Position numbers and translations under genes: made by a program
The notes under the pieces: model-generated
Seen by the model: the letters and a program-made list of their open reading frames with translations, nothing else
What the model was told of the DNA's origin: nothing
Database searches by the model: none
In this document: piece by piece, positions 1-11,328 of the stretch
How the letters are laid out: each line of letters starts with the position of its first letter
How positions within the stretch are numbered: position 1 is the stretch's first letter
Assembly: GCF_051020985.1 (NCBI RefSeq)
Contig: NC_135010.1
Location: 12,646,001-12,710,000, forward strand
Direction of reading: 5' to 3'
From: Nomia melanderi
Taxonomy: Eukaryota > Arthropoda > Insecta > Hymenoptera > Halictidae
Length of the DNA: 64,000 nucleotides

Positions 1-167
1 TACTTCAACGATAATAACCAAACTGATCGTTAGTGGACACTAGATTCTTTCATTTAGAAAGTATAATTTAATCTTGTTACGATTATCTACTGAAAAATAC
101 ATTGAACATTCAAATCGACATACGAAACTTCATTATTTCCCTTGAAATACTGTATCAACTAAATATG

Positions 168-564
168 CTTCACTAGAACTACCAAACAATAAAACTGATT
201 ATTCTGTTTCCTTATAAAATTTATGAACACATCTATTAACCCTTAGCACTCCATATGGTTTTGCAATCTATCAGTAACTAATTTTTATAGTATCCCTAGC
301 GAAAATGAAAAATGCTGTAACATTTCTTAAATCTCTTATTTTCCTTAGTGCAAAATTTCGATGTGTGAAAGATCTAATAATTGTAGGGTAGTTTCTTTGA
401 GATTCATTCAAATATCTAATATTATTCCTGGTGCAATATTGGAGCCTAGTTTGTACTTCAAATCAATTTACCGAATTTCTCCGAAAATCGTCTCCTTTTC
501 TACAATTGCAACAAAAGACACCCAAAACGAATCATCTCAACCCGTCCGGTAGTTCCAGTGTTAA
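168..564. mobile_element. possible degraded TTAA MITE, family C
   Basis: The left part reads CACTAGAACTACC at 171-183. The right end reads GGTAGTTCCAGTG followed by TTAA at 561-564. These two are near inverted repeats and match the ends of the better preserved family C elements at 3367-3568 and 61024-61243. The left TTAA is lost. A separate end, TTAACCCTTAGCACTCC at 236-252, resembles family A and may be a second element inserted into this one. The assignment is weak because the left end is mutated. Confidence 0.35.
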
Positions 565-3366
565 AAATCATCTCCATCAGCCTCAACGTAACAATTTTAA
601 AAAAATCCCGCGTCGAGATCGAGTGAAAAAAGGAAACATTCCACCAGGGGAATGACTTTCAAATTGAAGCGGAGCCACCGTGGCGACGTCGGTTCTTCAG
701 GAGCGACATCAAGGGGGACACAGCGCACCCGGAAGTTGTCGCCGCTGAACGGCGGCCTTTATACGGGCTACAGCGTTCATTCACGTGGTATTCGTGGGGC
801 TAACGAAGAAACGGGGGGAGGGGCCCCGATCGATTCCCCGTGGTCCCACGCTCGGCGTCCGCGAGCGTCGCCGTAAATCGCGGCGGCCGCGCGCGCGCGG
901 GGCGTTCCCGAATTTTTCCGTCGACGTTTTATCCAGTTTTCGTAATTGCACGCGAGCCCCCCGGTCCATCGGCCGTAAAATAAACCGGCGAACCCCGGGC
1001 CGCCGCATTTTAATCGCGGCGCGTTACGCAACGAGAGAGGAAACCGTAATGGCCCCCCGTAAAACGCGACACTTCCAATTACGGTTGTCCGTCGGTTTTC
1101 ATTCACTGGCCGGCGCGCGTGGCCGCCATCGTCGATCCCGACGAGACGCAATAACCCGGGGTTCCGCGCGTTTTCGCCCGCCCATTAGCCCGGGACTCAT
1201 TGACCGCCGTTTTTAACTGTAAAACTCTCGTCTCGTTTCGCCTTTAATGAATTCCGAGCGAGAGCCACTCGATATTTGTCGACATTTCACGATGGATCCT
1301 AGTTTCGCCGGTGAAACCGTTGCGAAGTATTGCGTGCGATCGCGCAAGCTTTTATACTGTGTGATCTGTTCGCGTAGTATCGATGATCCCTTTATTTCCA
1401 TAGAAAATCGACTGATTAATAGAAATATTCTAAAGCAGAACTTTCAAAGTTAGCGTGTCAACGGATCTAATCCCCGGAAAATAGGAAACCGATCGTAAAG
1501 CGACCGAGGAACAATGAGGTATCAGGAATCGGCGACGTCGCGCATGTGAAAATAATTTATCGCATTCCTCTCGTCGTTTATCACTCGATAATGCCCGCTC
1601 GAATACCGGTGTCCTCATTCTGGCCCACCTTCTCCTAGGTATTTACGCTCGGCTCGCGCACGCACACGCTCTCTCCCCCGTGCCCGCGCGACCGACGCGA
1701 CGGTCGGAGGAGAGACACACGAAGATCGACACGCGTTAAAGAAACGAGAAACTTTATCGAGGCGAATCGGTGAGTACCAAGTATGTACGTACCGAACGTG
1801 GACGCGGAACGGCCGGGGCGTGTTGCGTTTCCCCTCCTCTCTCCTGCCCCTGCCGCTCATGTCCGCGGACGCAAACACAACAGGTTAACGGCATCATTGT
1901 TCCGCGCGCGGAACAAGGCGTGTTCCCGCGTTTGCGACAGTTTGTCTTGTTACTTAACGCGCGAAAGTACCGGTGAATAGCAGACATTCCATTCAACGGC
2001 CGGACTCGATCGGATCGGTTCGGATCGGATCGAATCGGCCGCTCGGTTCCCTCCATCTAGCAACAGTACACGTCCGCACGGTGCCACGAGATCCGGAGAT
2101 TCGAATTATCCTCGCCGCGCCGTGCACGGGGAACCAGTTCCCCGAGGCGCATCAGATTTGTCAAACACGTGTACCGTCCCGGAACACGGGATAAATCTTC
2201 CCCGGTGTGTTCCCGAGCGGAGCCGATCTAGACACGTCCTCTAAGATAGGGTATCTCCGCGCTGGAAGGGATCTCCGGGCAATTGGAGCGGAATTTCGTA
2301 AAGAGGATCGAAGAGCGACCGGTTCGACGTTCGAGGAATTTTCCTTTCTCGCCGGAGAATCTCCGTTCCCGTCGGGGATAACGTCGTTGCCGATCTGATC
2401 CTGGCGCATACTCACGTCCTCATAATCCTGCGTCCGGCGTGGTCCACGGGAAGCCTGGACGGCCGGCTCCGGGCATCTCTCCGGCGATCTCTGCGTGTTT
2501 TCGGGATCGCCTGTCCCACGGTCCGATTTACTTTCTACCGGTCGCTACGGCCACGGGATACCACGACACTTCGTAAAATCGCGCACGGTGTCACGGACAG
2601 GCTCTGCCTATCTCCCTCCGTCTTCCTCGCGCTGTCTCCCTCCCGGACACGGCCGCACCGAGCATTGAAATCACCAAGGGGCCGAGAGGATCGCCGCGGG
2701 TACCGATACGCGCGGCGCGCGGACGCGCGGGACACGGGGCCGGGGGAGGAACCGCGGCGAATTCTAGGAACGGATCCACCTGCCAGGTATCCACCGACGT
2801 GTCTGACTTCTCCCGCGGCCAGTTCTCGGCCAGGTAACCGACGGCCGAGCCTGCCCGAGCGCGCGAGCGTGTTCCGCGAAACGACACCAAAACGGCCACC
2901 GGCCGATCGCCCGACGTTCGCGCACCGAACCGCCGTTTCCCGGTTGCCACCGTTTTCCCGTGCACGTCCGCCGCTGGAATTGGGTCTCCGCCACCAACCG
3001 AGGCGGCCACGCGAGCTGCTCGAACCTGAATATCGCCACCTGCTTCCGTCGACGTTCCGGGAAGGTCTGAGGTGAGAGGGACGGCCATTTTGAGGGACCG
3101 TGCTGGCTCTCAGGTGGCGCTATAGTTGGAGAACCCAGGCCACGGACGGTGCGGGTATTACTCTTTTACGTGCGCTCACCTGGCGAGCTTCTGTCTTTGT
3201 CACCTGTCCCGATGGCGGCGCGATTTCGCGACCGATTTCATTGAAATTTACCTGACTGAGTTCCTCCTTTTTTTCTGTTCCTCTGTATTGGGGGAATACT
3301 TGGGTGAAGATAGTCTAACGAGTGTTAGGATTGTTCCAAGTGTCGACAGAGCGATTTCGCTACCGA
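565..3366. other. GC- and CpG-rich stretch without a supported gene
   Basis: The stretch is rich in CpG, with GC-rich runs such as those near 780-1000 and 2640-2900. Several overlapping open frames exist on both strands, but none has a recognisable domain, credible splice context or coding-like composition. They are what high GC produces by chance, since stop codons are AT-rich. A short run of GGATCGG-type repeats lies at about 2005-2040. No RNA gene was recognised. Confidence 0.5.
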
Positions 3367-3568
3367 TTGACACTGGAAGTACCGTACCAGTCAAAATGAC
3401 TGGTTTCGATTTGTTTGTTTCACAGAATATTTGAAATGATTTTGGAAATAAATAGTTTTACTTGGGTACTATGATGTATATCCAAAGAAACTGAAAATAA
3501 TCTATTGTTACAATTTTTATAGAGATTACATATCAATCGTATTAAATGCTCGGTAGTTCTAGTGTTAA
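3367..3568. mobile_element. TTAA MITE, family C (about 200 bp)
   Basis: The left end is TTGACACTGGAAGTACCG (the flanking TTAA mutated to TTGA). The right end is CGGTAGTTCTAGTGTTAA at 3551-3568, a near inverted repeat. A small perfect hairpin (CCAGTCA-AAA-TGACTGG) lies at 3387-3403. There is no coding capacity, so this would be a non-autonomous element. TTAA duplication and short inverted ends are typical of the piggyBac superfamily; that assignment is inference. Confidence 0.6.
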
Positions 3569-5848
3569 TCTGAGACATCGCTGACCCAAGCTGTTCTCTT
3601 ATTTTTTCTCGTTCTCCATCGGGAACCGAAGACTTCAACAGATCTCGGGATTGTTTCAGATTCCGACGGCAAGACGATTCGACGAGCGATTTCATTGAAA
3701 GTTAGCTGACCAGAGCCGCCTTCTCCCTTTTCCGCTCGTTTCTTCAGCGTCGGAAGGTGCGGAGACTTGGGCGGAGACACTCCGATGGATCTTACGATTG
3801 TTCCAGGCCCCGCCGGTTTCTCGGACCCGCTGGAACGCGGTCCCGATTCACTACTTTCATTCGAGCGGCTGATCGATACGTGATGGGAAAAAAGAAAGCG
3901 GAGTTGCGAGCTCGCCGAGATCGTCGGACACCGTTTTAGGATATCCTCGCGGCGATCACTCTTAAACCGTGCGTCGCCTCTGCCTTGCGCTCCTCGGTTC
4001 CGTGTAATCTCGCGATCGGATCGAATCTCGCGTTACTCGGATCCTCGTTATTCGAACATTGTACTCTTTTCCCCCTCTTCGTGCTCCACAATCTACGATA
4101 CAGCTGAAGAAACATCAGAAATCGATGAGAAACACGGTTCATCCAATTTCAAACTCTAATATTCTTCGCGTATCTCCGATAACTCTTCCGAAATTTCATT
4201 TCGGGTCGCAGGAATTCCGCCCTGCGAAGGGTTAACGACCAACAATCGCTGACCGAAGAAGGAAACATTCGTTTTCGAGTTGCAGCGGACCCGGGACGCT
4301 CGTCAACAATGAATAATCGAGGGTACTGCTAATTACACGGACGGAGATGGCGTAAAAATGCCCGCTTAATGAACGTTACGCCCAACGGGAGGAAGCGTCC
4401 GCAGCTCCATCAACCTGCTTATGGTTGTTTTCACCCGGCATACCGAGATATCGGTCCCCGATATCTCGAATGAGATCATTCCGACCGGGAGAGCGGGCAC
4501 GGGCGGCGATACGCGCCGTAGGTGTGCGGGCATTTTTCCATCCGGATGAAAAGCAGGTTGGCGCGCGGCAACGGCGGTCCCAATAAATTATTTCAATGAA
4601 TTGTTGAGATACGCGGGAGAACTTCTCTCTCTCTCTCTCTCTTCTTCTTTCTTGGCTGCATTCCGCGCGGTCGCCACGGCGTGCGTTGCATTTTTTTTTC
4701 ATTTTCAACCCTCTGTGGGCCCATGTAACTTTGAAGTCATATCAGTATATTGGCATCTTGTTGATTTATTTCATTTTGCACTTAAAGTGGTGAATAGAAT
4801 GAAGTAATCGAAAGAAGTAATGAAAGTAATTAACTGCAACTTTTATACGCCCAGGCGTGATTTGTCATTGTAACTTGAAATTCAGGAAATATATTCGTTT
4901 GATGAAATTATGGAAACTATTGAATATATTGTTAATTCGTATTCATATGTGGATATTTATTAATTTTGTACTGCATGGATTTTGTTATACTTGCGGACAA
5001 AAATTCGGCCAAAGAGGGTTAAACCCTACGATTTTGTAATAAATATATTTCGTGTTTAAATGGCTCGGTCTTTGTTACCTCGACTCCATTTGACGATTTT
5101 ACAATCTTTCATGATTCTTCTATTTGGCAATCTCAGAATCTTACTATCTTACAATTTTACTATTCTGTTCCACTACTCCAGAATTCTAGAGTTCCACAGG
5201 TTTACCGTGCTGTGTCGCTGTTCTTTGATACAAGATACTCTATCACGATAAGCAACGAACGAAGGATAATACTGCTCAAGACTGCGGCAAGGAGAATTCA
5301 TTTTTCCACGTTCCCAAGGATCCAAGCCACCGCGGGTCGCGTAGGCAGCCCGGCGTGCACTCTCGATTTAGTAAATCGCGCGGCGTTCCTCCTAGTCGCC
5401 GGGCGAAGGAAAAAACCGTCGGAACGAGCGGAGAAGTCGAAGTTTTCGCGTGCTCGGCCAGCGGAGCGGTGGCCCACGCCCGTACGCGACCGCGCGCACG
5501 TGGGAAGCGAGTTGTAAGCGGTGATGCAACGTGGATATAATACAGATGCAAATATAAGTCGGCAACAGTCCGCATATAATTACACCTTGCTGGATTTAGT
5601 TTTACGACTGTGTAACTTCCAGCCTGAATGGTTCACCTTTCTGGCATCCGACGTTTTTTTCCCCCGGCGTACTCTTTTCCTCCTCGCCAATAAAGGAATC
5701 CCCGTCTCTCGCCGCTGACGAGGGCGATTCTTACTTTCGTTGAACCGTCCATTCCGTTTTTATGAATGACGCGCCGCGCCGTGGGGCTAACCGTGAGGCG
5801 CGCACTCGAATTAATAGCCGCGAGAGACGCGATCGCCGGGACGCGCGA
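3569..5848. other. no gene seen; CT microsatellite
   Basis: No exon with a recognisable product was found on either strand. A (CT)n run is at about 4626-4641, followed by a T-rich tract near 4690. Around 3685-3730 the sequence resembles 3225-3275 (both contain GATTTCATTGAAA followed by a GCTGAC/CCTGAC-like stretch), which suggests an old partial duplication around the family C element. Confidence 0.4.
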
Positions 5849-6086
5849 TTAACACTTCGACTGCCACGTCACCGAAATTTGGGCGACGCTATTCTTCACG
5901 TGAACTTGAATACGAATTTTCTTCGTAACGTGTCGAAGGAACCGAATTTTTTTAGATGAGATATGAGAAAGATAGTAGAGCAGTTGTTACCAAGAATCTT
6001 GATTTCTTAGTTTCTGGTTAATGAAGAAAACTGTTTCGAGTACATGGGAGTTTTGACGAGTGTTCGCTTGGCAGTCAAAGTGTTAA
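5849..6086. mobile_element. TTAA MITE, family D-like
   Basis: The element begins TTAACACTTCGACTGCC at 5849 and ends GGCAGTCAAAGTGTTAA at 6086, giving about 17-bp imperfect inverted ends with TTAA at both edges. It is about 240 bp long and has no coding capacity. The ends are similar to those of 17932-18103 (TTAACACGTTGACTGC). Confidence 0.65.
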
Positions 6087-6298
6087 AGTAGACGTTCGTC
6101 GTATTTTATTTACACTTCCGCGTGAATTTCGCTCGATAGTTCTTATTCCTTGTGCCTTTGCAGTTTACTTGCTTCGTAACAAAATTTCTTTGCCTCAATC
6201 TACAAAACACCTACATCAAGAAAATTGACTGTTATCCCTTAATAAAGATTCTTCGAAATATACAAAACCTTCAACAGAAGCTAAACTATGTCAACTAG

Positions 6299-6447
6299 TT
6301 AACATTAGGTTTACGGAACGCGTGACACTATGTTTACGGAACAATTACCTACTATCAAATCTCCAGTTTCCACAATCTAAATAACGAGCATCAATTCTTC
6401 TAGGAATAATAGAACGAAGTGTACAATAAATGTAAACCTAGTGTTAA
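6299..6447. mobile_element. TTAA MITE, family B (about 150 bp)
   Basis: Left end TTAACATTAGGTTTACGG at 6299; right end TGTAAACCTAGTGTTAA ending at 6447. The ends are inverted repeats of about 16 bp with TTAA on both sides. A second element with the same ends lies at 12689-12884, nested in another MITE. Confidence 0.7.
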
Positions 6448-7302
6448 TAAAAAACGAAACGTGCTACTTGCTCCAGTCAATCATTTCGCTTAGCCTTCAA
6501 AAATGAACGTCCTCAAAACGCAACGTCCACAAAAGGTTAATCGGTAGCAGCATCGTCACCAGCTAAATAACGATCATCCACAAGTAGAGCATAGATAAGA
6601 CGAATCGGATGCGACGAATCCGCCCAGCATTCAACGAGGTCGACGATGGCGTTACGTAACCTCTGGAGGGTCCACTCGAGCGGTGTCATCGATAATAATA
6701 GTGATCCCATAATTAATCGACGAAAACGGTACCGATACGGTCCCGCAGAGGCGTCGGTCTGCTCAACATCGATCAAGATGAATGAACCCGAACAAAGACT
6801 CTCCCGAACGATCCGTTGCCCCTGAAACGTCCCGGTGTAACTCGTGAAAACCTCACCGGGGATTAAGACGATGATTCGTGGCGCGTCGAAGAAAGATGTC
6901 GATGACAACGATATCGTCTCGTTCAAAAGACGAGTAGCTCCTCCGGCCCGCCGAGCGGTGCCAGCTCTAGCAGCGTTTAGCGGCCCCGCGTCCCGATATA
7001 TTTACGCGAACGGGGAGACTTCGGTGTAAAACGGTGGCACCGGTCCAGCAGCCACGCTACGGAAATAGATTTCGGCTGTGGCGATGCAACAAGCTCCTTG
7101 TAGACGAGCGCCGCCGAGCAGTCGGAAGCAGCCAGTACCGTGACGACCAGTTCCCGAGGAAAACCGGAGAAATCGCCTCCGCCGAGGTCCCCACATGAAT
7201 GTGAGTGCGAATCTTCCTTTCACGGGTGCGTTATCCGGCGCATCGTGGCCGACCGGTAACGCTCTGATACGGGCCCCCGAGTGCCGCCGCCTTTTGTTCC
7301 GC

Positions 7303-7328
7303 GTTTCGTTTCGTTTCGTTTCGTTTCG
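7303..7328. repeat. TTTCG pentanucleotide microsatellite
   Basis: About five consecutive TTTCG units are read here in CG-rich surroundings. No function is implied. Confidence 0.8.
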
Positions 7329-7562
7329 TGGTGCATCGGCCTGGAAGTTGCGGATCCGCTCGCCATTAAATATCTCGGCCCTGCTGTACACCATCTGGGA
7401 CGAGCTTCTTCGTTGACCCCTTCCTCTGTTCATCAGTGACTGTGCTCGTGATCGTCAGGCTTAACGATTGACGCAATCGCGTAGATCGTAAAGACCATCG
7501 ACATCTGAATCCCAACAGAATCATCTAAATTCCGGAGGATAAAAATACCAGTAAAATAAAAA

Positions 7563-7914
7563 GCCAATGAAAGTACCTCACACCCATAAAGACCATCGAC
7601 ATCTGAATCCCAACAGTATCGAATCATCTAAATTCCGGGGAATATGGAAAACATTTGGATCTAGAAATCTAGCGAAAATTCCAACCGACTTCCGACTTCC
7701 TCGACAGAATCCACGATCTCTAGACACCTTTGGAATTAGGAAAGGTGTCCATAGATCGGCGATGCTGTCGAGGAAATTGGGAGTCGAGAGCTGGGTGCTT
7801 GGAATTTTAGCTGGATTTCTAGATTCAGATGTTTCTCGTGTATTCTGGGATTCAGATGATTTGATATTGTTGGGATTCAGATGTCGATGGTCTTTACGAG
7901 GTATTTTCATTGGC
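7563..7914. repeat. 352-bp long imperfect palindrome (foldback element)
   Basis: The left arm starts GCCAATGAAAGTACCTC at 7563 and the right arm ends in its inverse, GGTATTTTCATTGGC, at 7914. The arms, about 175 bp each, match over most of their length: AAAGACCATCGACATCTGAA on the left is answered by TTCAGATGTCGATGGTCTTT on the right. The centre is near 7738. Part of the left arm is also present as a direct copy upstream at about 7484-7541. Because the arms mirror each other, nearly the same open frame appears on both strands, so neither is taken as a gene. A foldback transposon or a recent inverted duplication are both possible. Confidence 0.8.
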
Positions 7915-8659
7915 ATCGACGGCTGACTTTCTTCGGTGTTTTAATTGGACCGCGAGACGGATGGTTTCGAGTGGATACGAATTTCGGAGGAAATTGTTTA
8001 TGGTCCGACCTAATATTCGCGGGCGTATTTTCAGCGGCGCGTGAACCCGAATTTATGGGCCGTGTTACTAATAGAATGCAGATCCTTATGCAGATGGATG
8101 CATTCTTTGTGGGCCAGTCGCCGGAGACTAAACAGATGCATTCGCGGTGTTAAACATTCTATCAACTTCGTATTAAAATAGACTCCGAGAAACTTATATA
8201 CAACGCGCTAAGCTTTAGTCGGTATACAATGATGTCCACTATAAACCCGAGGAATCCTCGGCTTCGAAATAACCTCGACGCCCAGCATCATCATCATCAT
8301 CTCCGATCGAGTGGGATTATACCCGATATTTTCGCGATTGTATTTATTGTTCCGGGATCAAGTTATTTTCGTGTAGACTTAGATGTAAATTCCGGCCCGC
8401 ACGTTCGTAAACACCGCTGACGTCGGAACGTCCGGAGTCGTCGTTCCGATCGGAAGCGGCTCAAACGATCGTCGCCGATCCTACCGTTCTCTGGAGATCT
8501 CGTGGAACTTCTTTAGCGACTTCCTAAACAATTAACCATGCAGACGAATACTAACTTGCAGACAGATGATTCAAGTATTCTAACAGCAAGAAACCAGTAC
8601 AGTTTCCTCATTCTCTGTTGTTCAAACATTCAATATCTAATTTACCGAAATTTGCAGAA

Positions 8660-9390
8660 GATTTCATTAATTCATCTACAATTCAGTTTGCGTATTGCTA
8701 AATCAATTTCTAAGATTCTACATGCTTCAACACTAAAGCTACCAAGCAGTTAAACTTGCTGAAATTCCTCTATAGAAACTCCAACAGTTTCCATCATTAA
8801 TTCATCTACAATTCAGTTGGCTTATTGCTAAATCAACTTCTAAGATTCTACATGCTTCGACACTAAAGCTACCAAGCAGTTAGACTTTTGGAAATTTCTC
8901 TATAGAAACTCCAACAGTGCATCCATCATTAATTCATCTACAATTCAATTTTCGTATTGCTAAATCAACTTCTAAGATTCTACATACTTCAACACTAAAG
9001 CTACCAAGCAGTCAGACTTTCTGAAATTTCTCTATAGAAACTCCAACAGTGCATCCATCATTAATTCATCTACAGTTCAATTTTCGTATTGCTAAATCAA
9101 CTAATTTCTCAAACATCCGTTCTCTTCAATCATTCAAAAGTGAAGAAGTCAATGGGACATTCTCGCTCTGGTAGTTTCAGCGTTAAACAATCTTCGTCCG
9201 AAGATCCAACGTAGTTCGACGTAGATGAAGCTCCAACATCCATCATTAATTCATCTGCAATTCAGTTTGCGTATTGCTAAATCAACTAATTTCTCAAACA
9301 CCCGTTCTCTTCAATCATTCGAAAGTGAAGAAGTCAATGGGACATTCTCACTCTGGTAGTTTCAGCGTTAAACAATCTTCATCTGCGAAA
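8660..9390. repeat. tandem repeat array, about 130-bp and 185-bp units
   Basis: Units starting TTCATCTACAATTCA recur at about 8671, 8801, 8933 and 9065 (steps of 130-132 bp), then at 9250. The later part is a second unit type of about 185 bp with TCAATCATTC and AATGGGACATTCTC, present twice. Units contain CAACACTAAAGCTACCAAGC and GGTAGTTTCAGCGTTAA, which resemble the ends of family C MITEs. The array therefore seems to have grown from MITE sequence. Confidence 0.75.
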
Positions 9391-9850
9391 GTTTAACGCA
9401 GTTCGACGTAGATTTCACCGGTTTTACTTTCGTCGCGACGAAAGGCCCGCACCGCGAGACGCGCGATCGACGCATGCGAGAAACTCGGGTCCGCGTGACG
9501 GAAGCGGGCCGTGCGTCCCGCGCCGGATCCCGAAGCGGAAGCGGGACCAGTTTGTTTACGGAGACACGCGATGCCCGGCCGGCGAGCCGCGCTCGCGGTG
9601 ACGTTATCGCGGCGAAAGCATCTGAAATCTTCTTTTCCAGAAAATTACAGGGGTGCCCGCTGAAAGCCCCGTCTCGTTAAGTAAGGATCCGTGTAGTTCG
9701 CGGGGGGAGGCGTGTTTTGTGAGACGTGTCAGTGAGATGTTCGGCCGTATTTCATTAACCGCGGATAATTAATCTCCCGAGCGTCTAGGACTCGCGTCGG
9801 GAACCTGTAGTTTTCGGCGCTTGTTAGACGGAAACCTCATGTCGCATCGA

Positions 9851-9875
9851 TTAACGCGTTGACTGCTATGGGGGC
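9851..9875. mobile_element. solo end of a family D TTAA MITE
   Basis: The sequence TTAACGCGTTGACTGC matches the left end of the complete element at 17932-18103. I could not find a convincing partner end in the next few hundred bases, so this is called a truncated copy. Confidence 0.4.
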
Positions 9876-10027
9876 TTCAGTGTTTCGTGTAATTTCGTGA
9901 TCTGGTGTCTTGGTTACAAGGCTACGAGTAGTGAAACGTAAATAAATGTACAAATCCTAAACTAGATTACTAAGTTAAGACAGCATTTATCAAACCTATT
10001 CTATTTATTTTATTTTAAAATTCTTAG

Positions 10028-10215
10028 AGCTTGTCTCATTGCAATTAGATTCAAGCGTCGACGACCATAATCAACGCGATCCGATAAACGACATTAGCCA
10101 AGCCAGTGAGAAAAATCGGAAGCGCAGTCTCTATCAGCTAGACGTTGGAATGCCTCCAACTTCGGCAGACTTCGGCGGTTCCATCGAGAAACAGTGCAGC
10201 TCGGTTCGGGGCCCG
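10028..10215 (+). CDS. possible coding exon, unassigned
   Basis: A pyrimidine/AT-rich tract ending in CTTAG at 10027 is followed by an open frame with coding-like composition. It includes EKNRKRSLYQLDVGMPP and ends at a possible donor (CCCG|GTCTTA) at 10215. The frame has no Met near its start and enters in mid-codon, so it would need an upstream exon that I did not find. It could be an alternative 5' exon of the LUBEL gene that starts about 1.1 kb downstream, since its exit phase 0 suits the exon at 11833. It could equally be chance. No domain is recognised. Confidence 0.28.
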
Positions 10216-11328
10216 GTCTTAAAATTACCACGTCCGCGCGCGTAAATCGGCGAAACGCTCGGCTCGGTCTCCCATGCGCGCGGCCCGTATCCCCGTGATA
10301 AGGGGCGCCTAATCGCGCGAGAATAGCGCGGCCCCATGGCGGCCGCGGTTCTAAATTTATAATTCTTGGAAATCAGGTGCTTTGTTGCTCGTGCAACAGG
10401 ACAGAATAGCCGCGTGGAACAAAAGAGACGGTAACCGCCGGCGTAGAACAGAAGGGGTAAACGTTCTAAAGATACGTATGGCTCTAATTCGAGGTTTCTA
10501 ATTCACGCGCGTGGAACTGCGGCGCGCGAGGAGCTCGGCCGGCTGGAGCGGCTAGAATATTAGTTCTCCAACCGACGGTGTTCCCCCGCAACCGCGTGGA
10601 ACAAGATGGAGGCGCGCCTTTATTCGGACGAGCGATGATTTCCTCGTCGCGCGGCGAAAATGCAATTTAAATTGCATCGCGCGAGCGTGAAGTCCCGACG
10701 TACGCGGAACGTTTCCTCGAGGAATGCTAACGTAATCCCGATGGAAACGCTGAATGAATGCGCGAGCACAGCCCCGTGATATTTACGGATTCCCCGCGTT
10801 CGTGGGCCGGCGGGGAAATATATAGTGTCGCGTGCCATTCGGCTCGATTTTATTTCTAGACGCGGAACACGATTTTTCCCTCCCCGCCGGAACGGACCCG
10901 GTTTCCCTCGTCCGCGGTGACGTCGAGCTTTCCCGAGAGGACCCGCTCCGCCGAGAGATCTCGATATGGCGGCGCATCCTCGGGATCGCTCGGCCACCTA
11001 ATCCAAGGTGCGATGACATGAATTCACGCGGCCGCTTGGCAGCCGACGGCTGCCAGCTTGTCTCGGCACCTCGATCCGTCGCTGCGCGTAAAAACGCGCT
11101 CAACCGATAAACAATGGCCGCACGCGCACCTCGGGAATCGCGAACGGCGCGCACGCCGCTCGGAAATTCGACCGTACGCGTTTCTTCCTCGCCGGACGGC
11201 TGATCCTCGGGCGCGCCGGGGAATTTTGACGCGTTCCGCTTGGGAATTTAAGAGTTAACTGCGTTGACACACTTCCGAGTGGAGCCTCGTTATCGATGAA
11301 CCTTCTTGCAGAACCCGGGAGCTGAAAA

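Noticed and set aside
777..1216. overlapping open frames on both strands, 124-143 codons
   Set aside because: High GC lowers stop frequency. The frames overlap each other, are Arg-rich, and show no motif or splice context.
6537..6926. 129-codon minus-strand frame that looks protein-like
   Set aside because: No recognisable domain and no flanking splice sites or partner exons. It may be an old repeat-derived fragment, but I cannot support a gene.
7567..7926. similar open frames on both strands
   Set aside because: They arise from the long palindrome, which makes each strand read nearly the same; not a gene.
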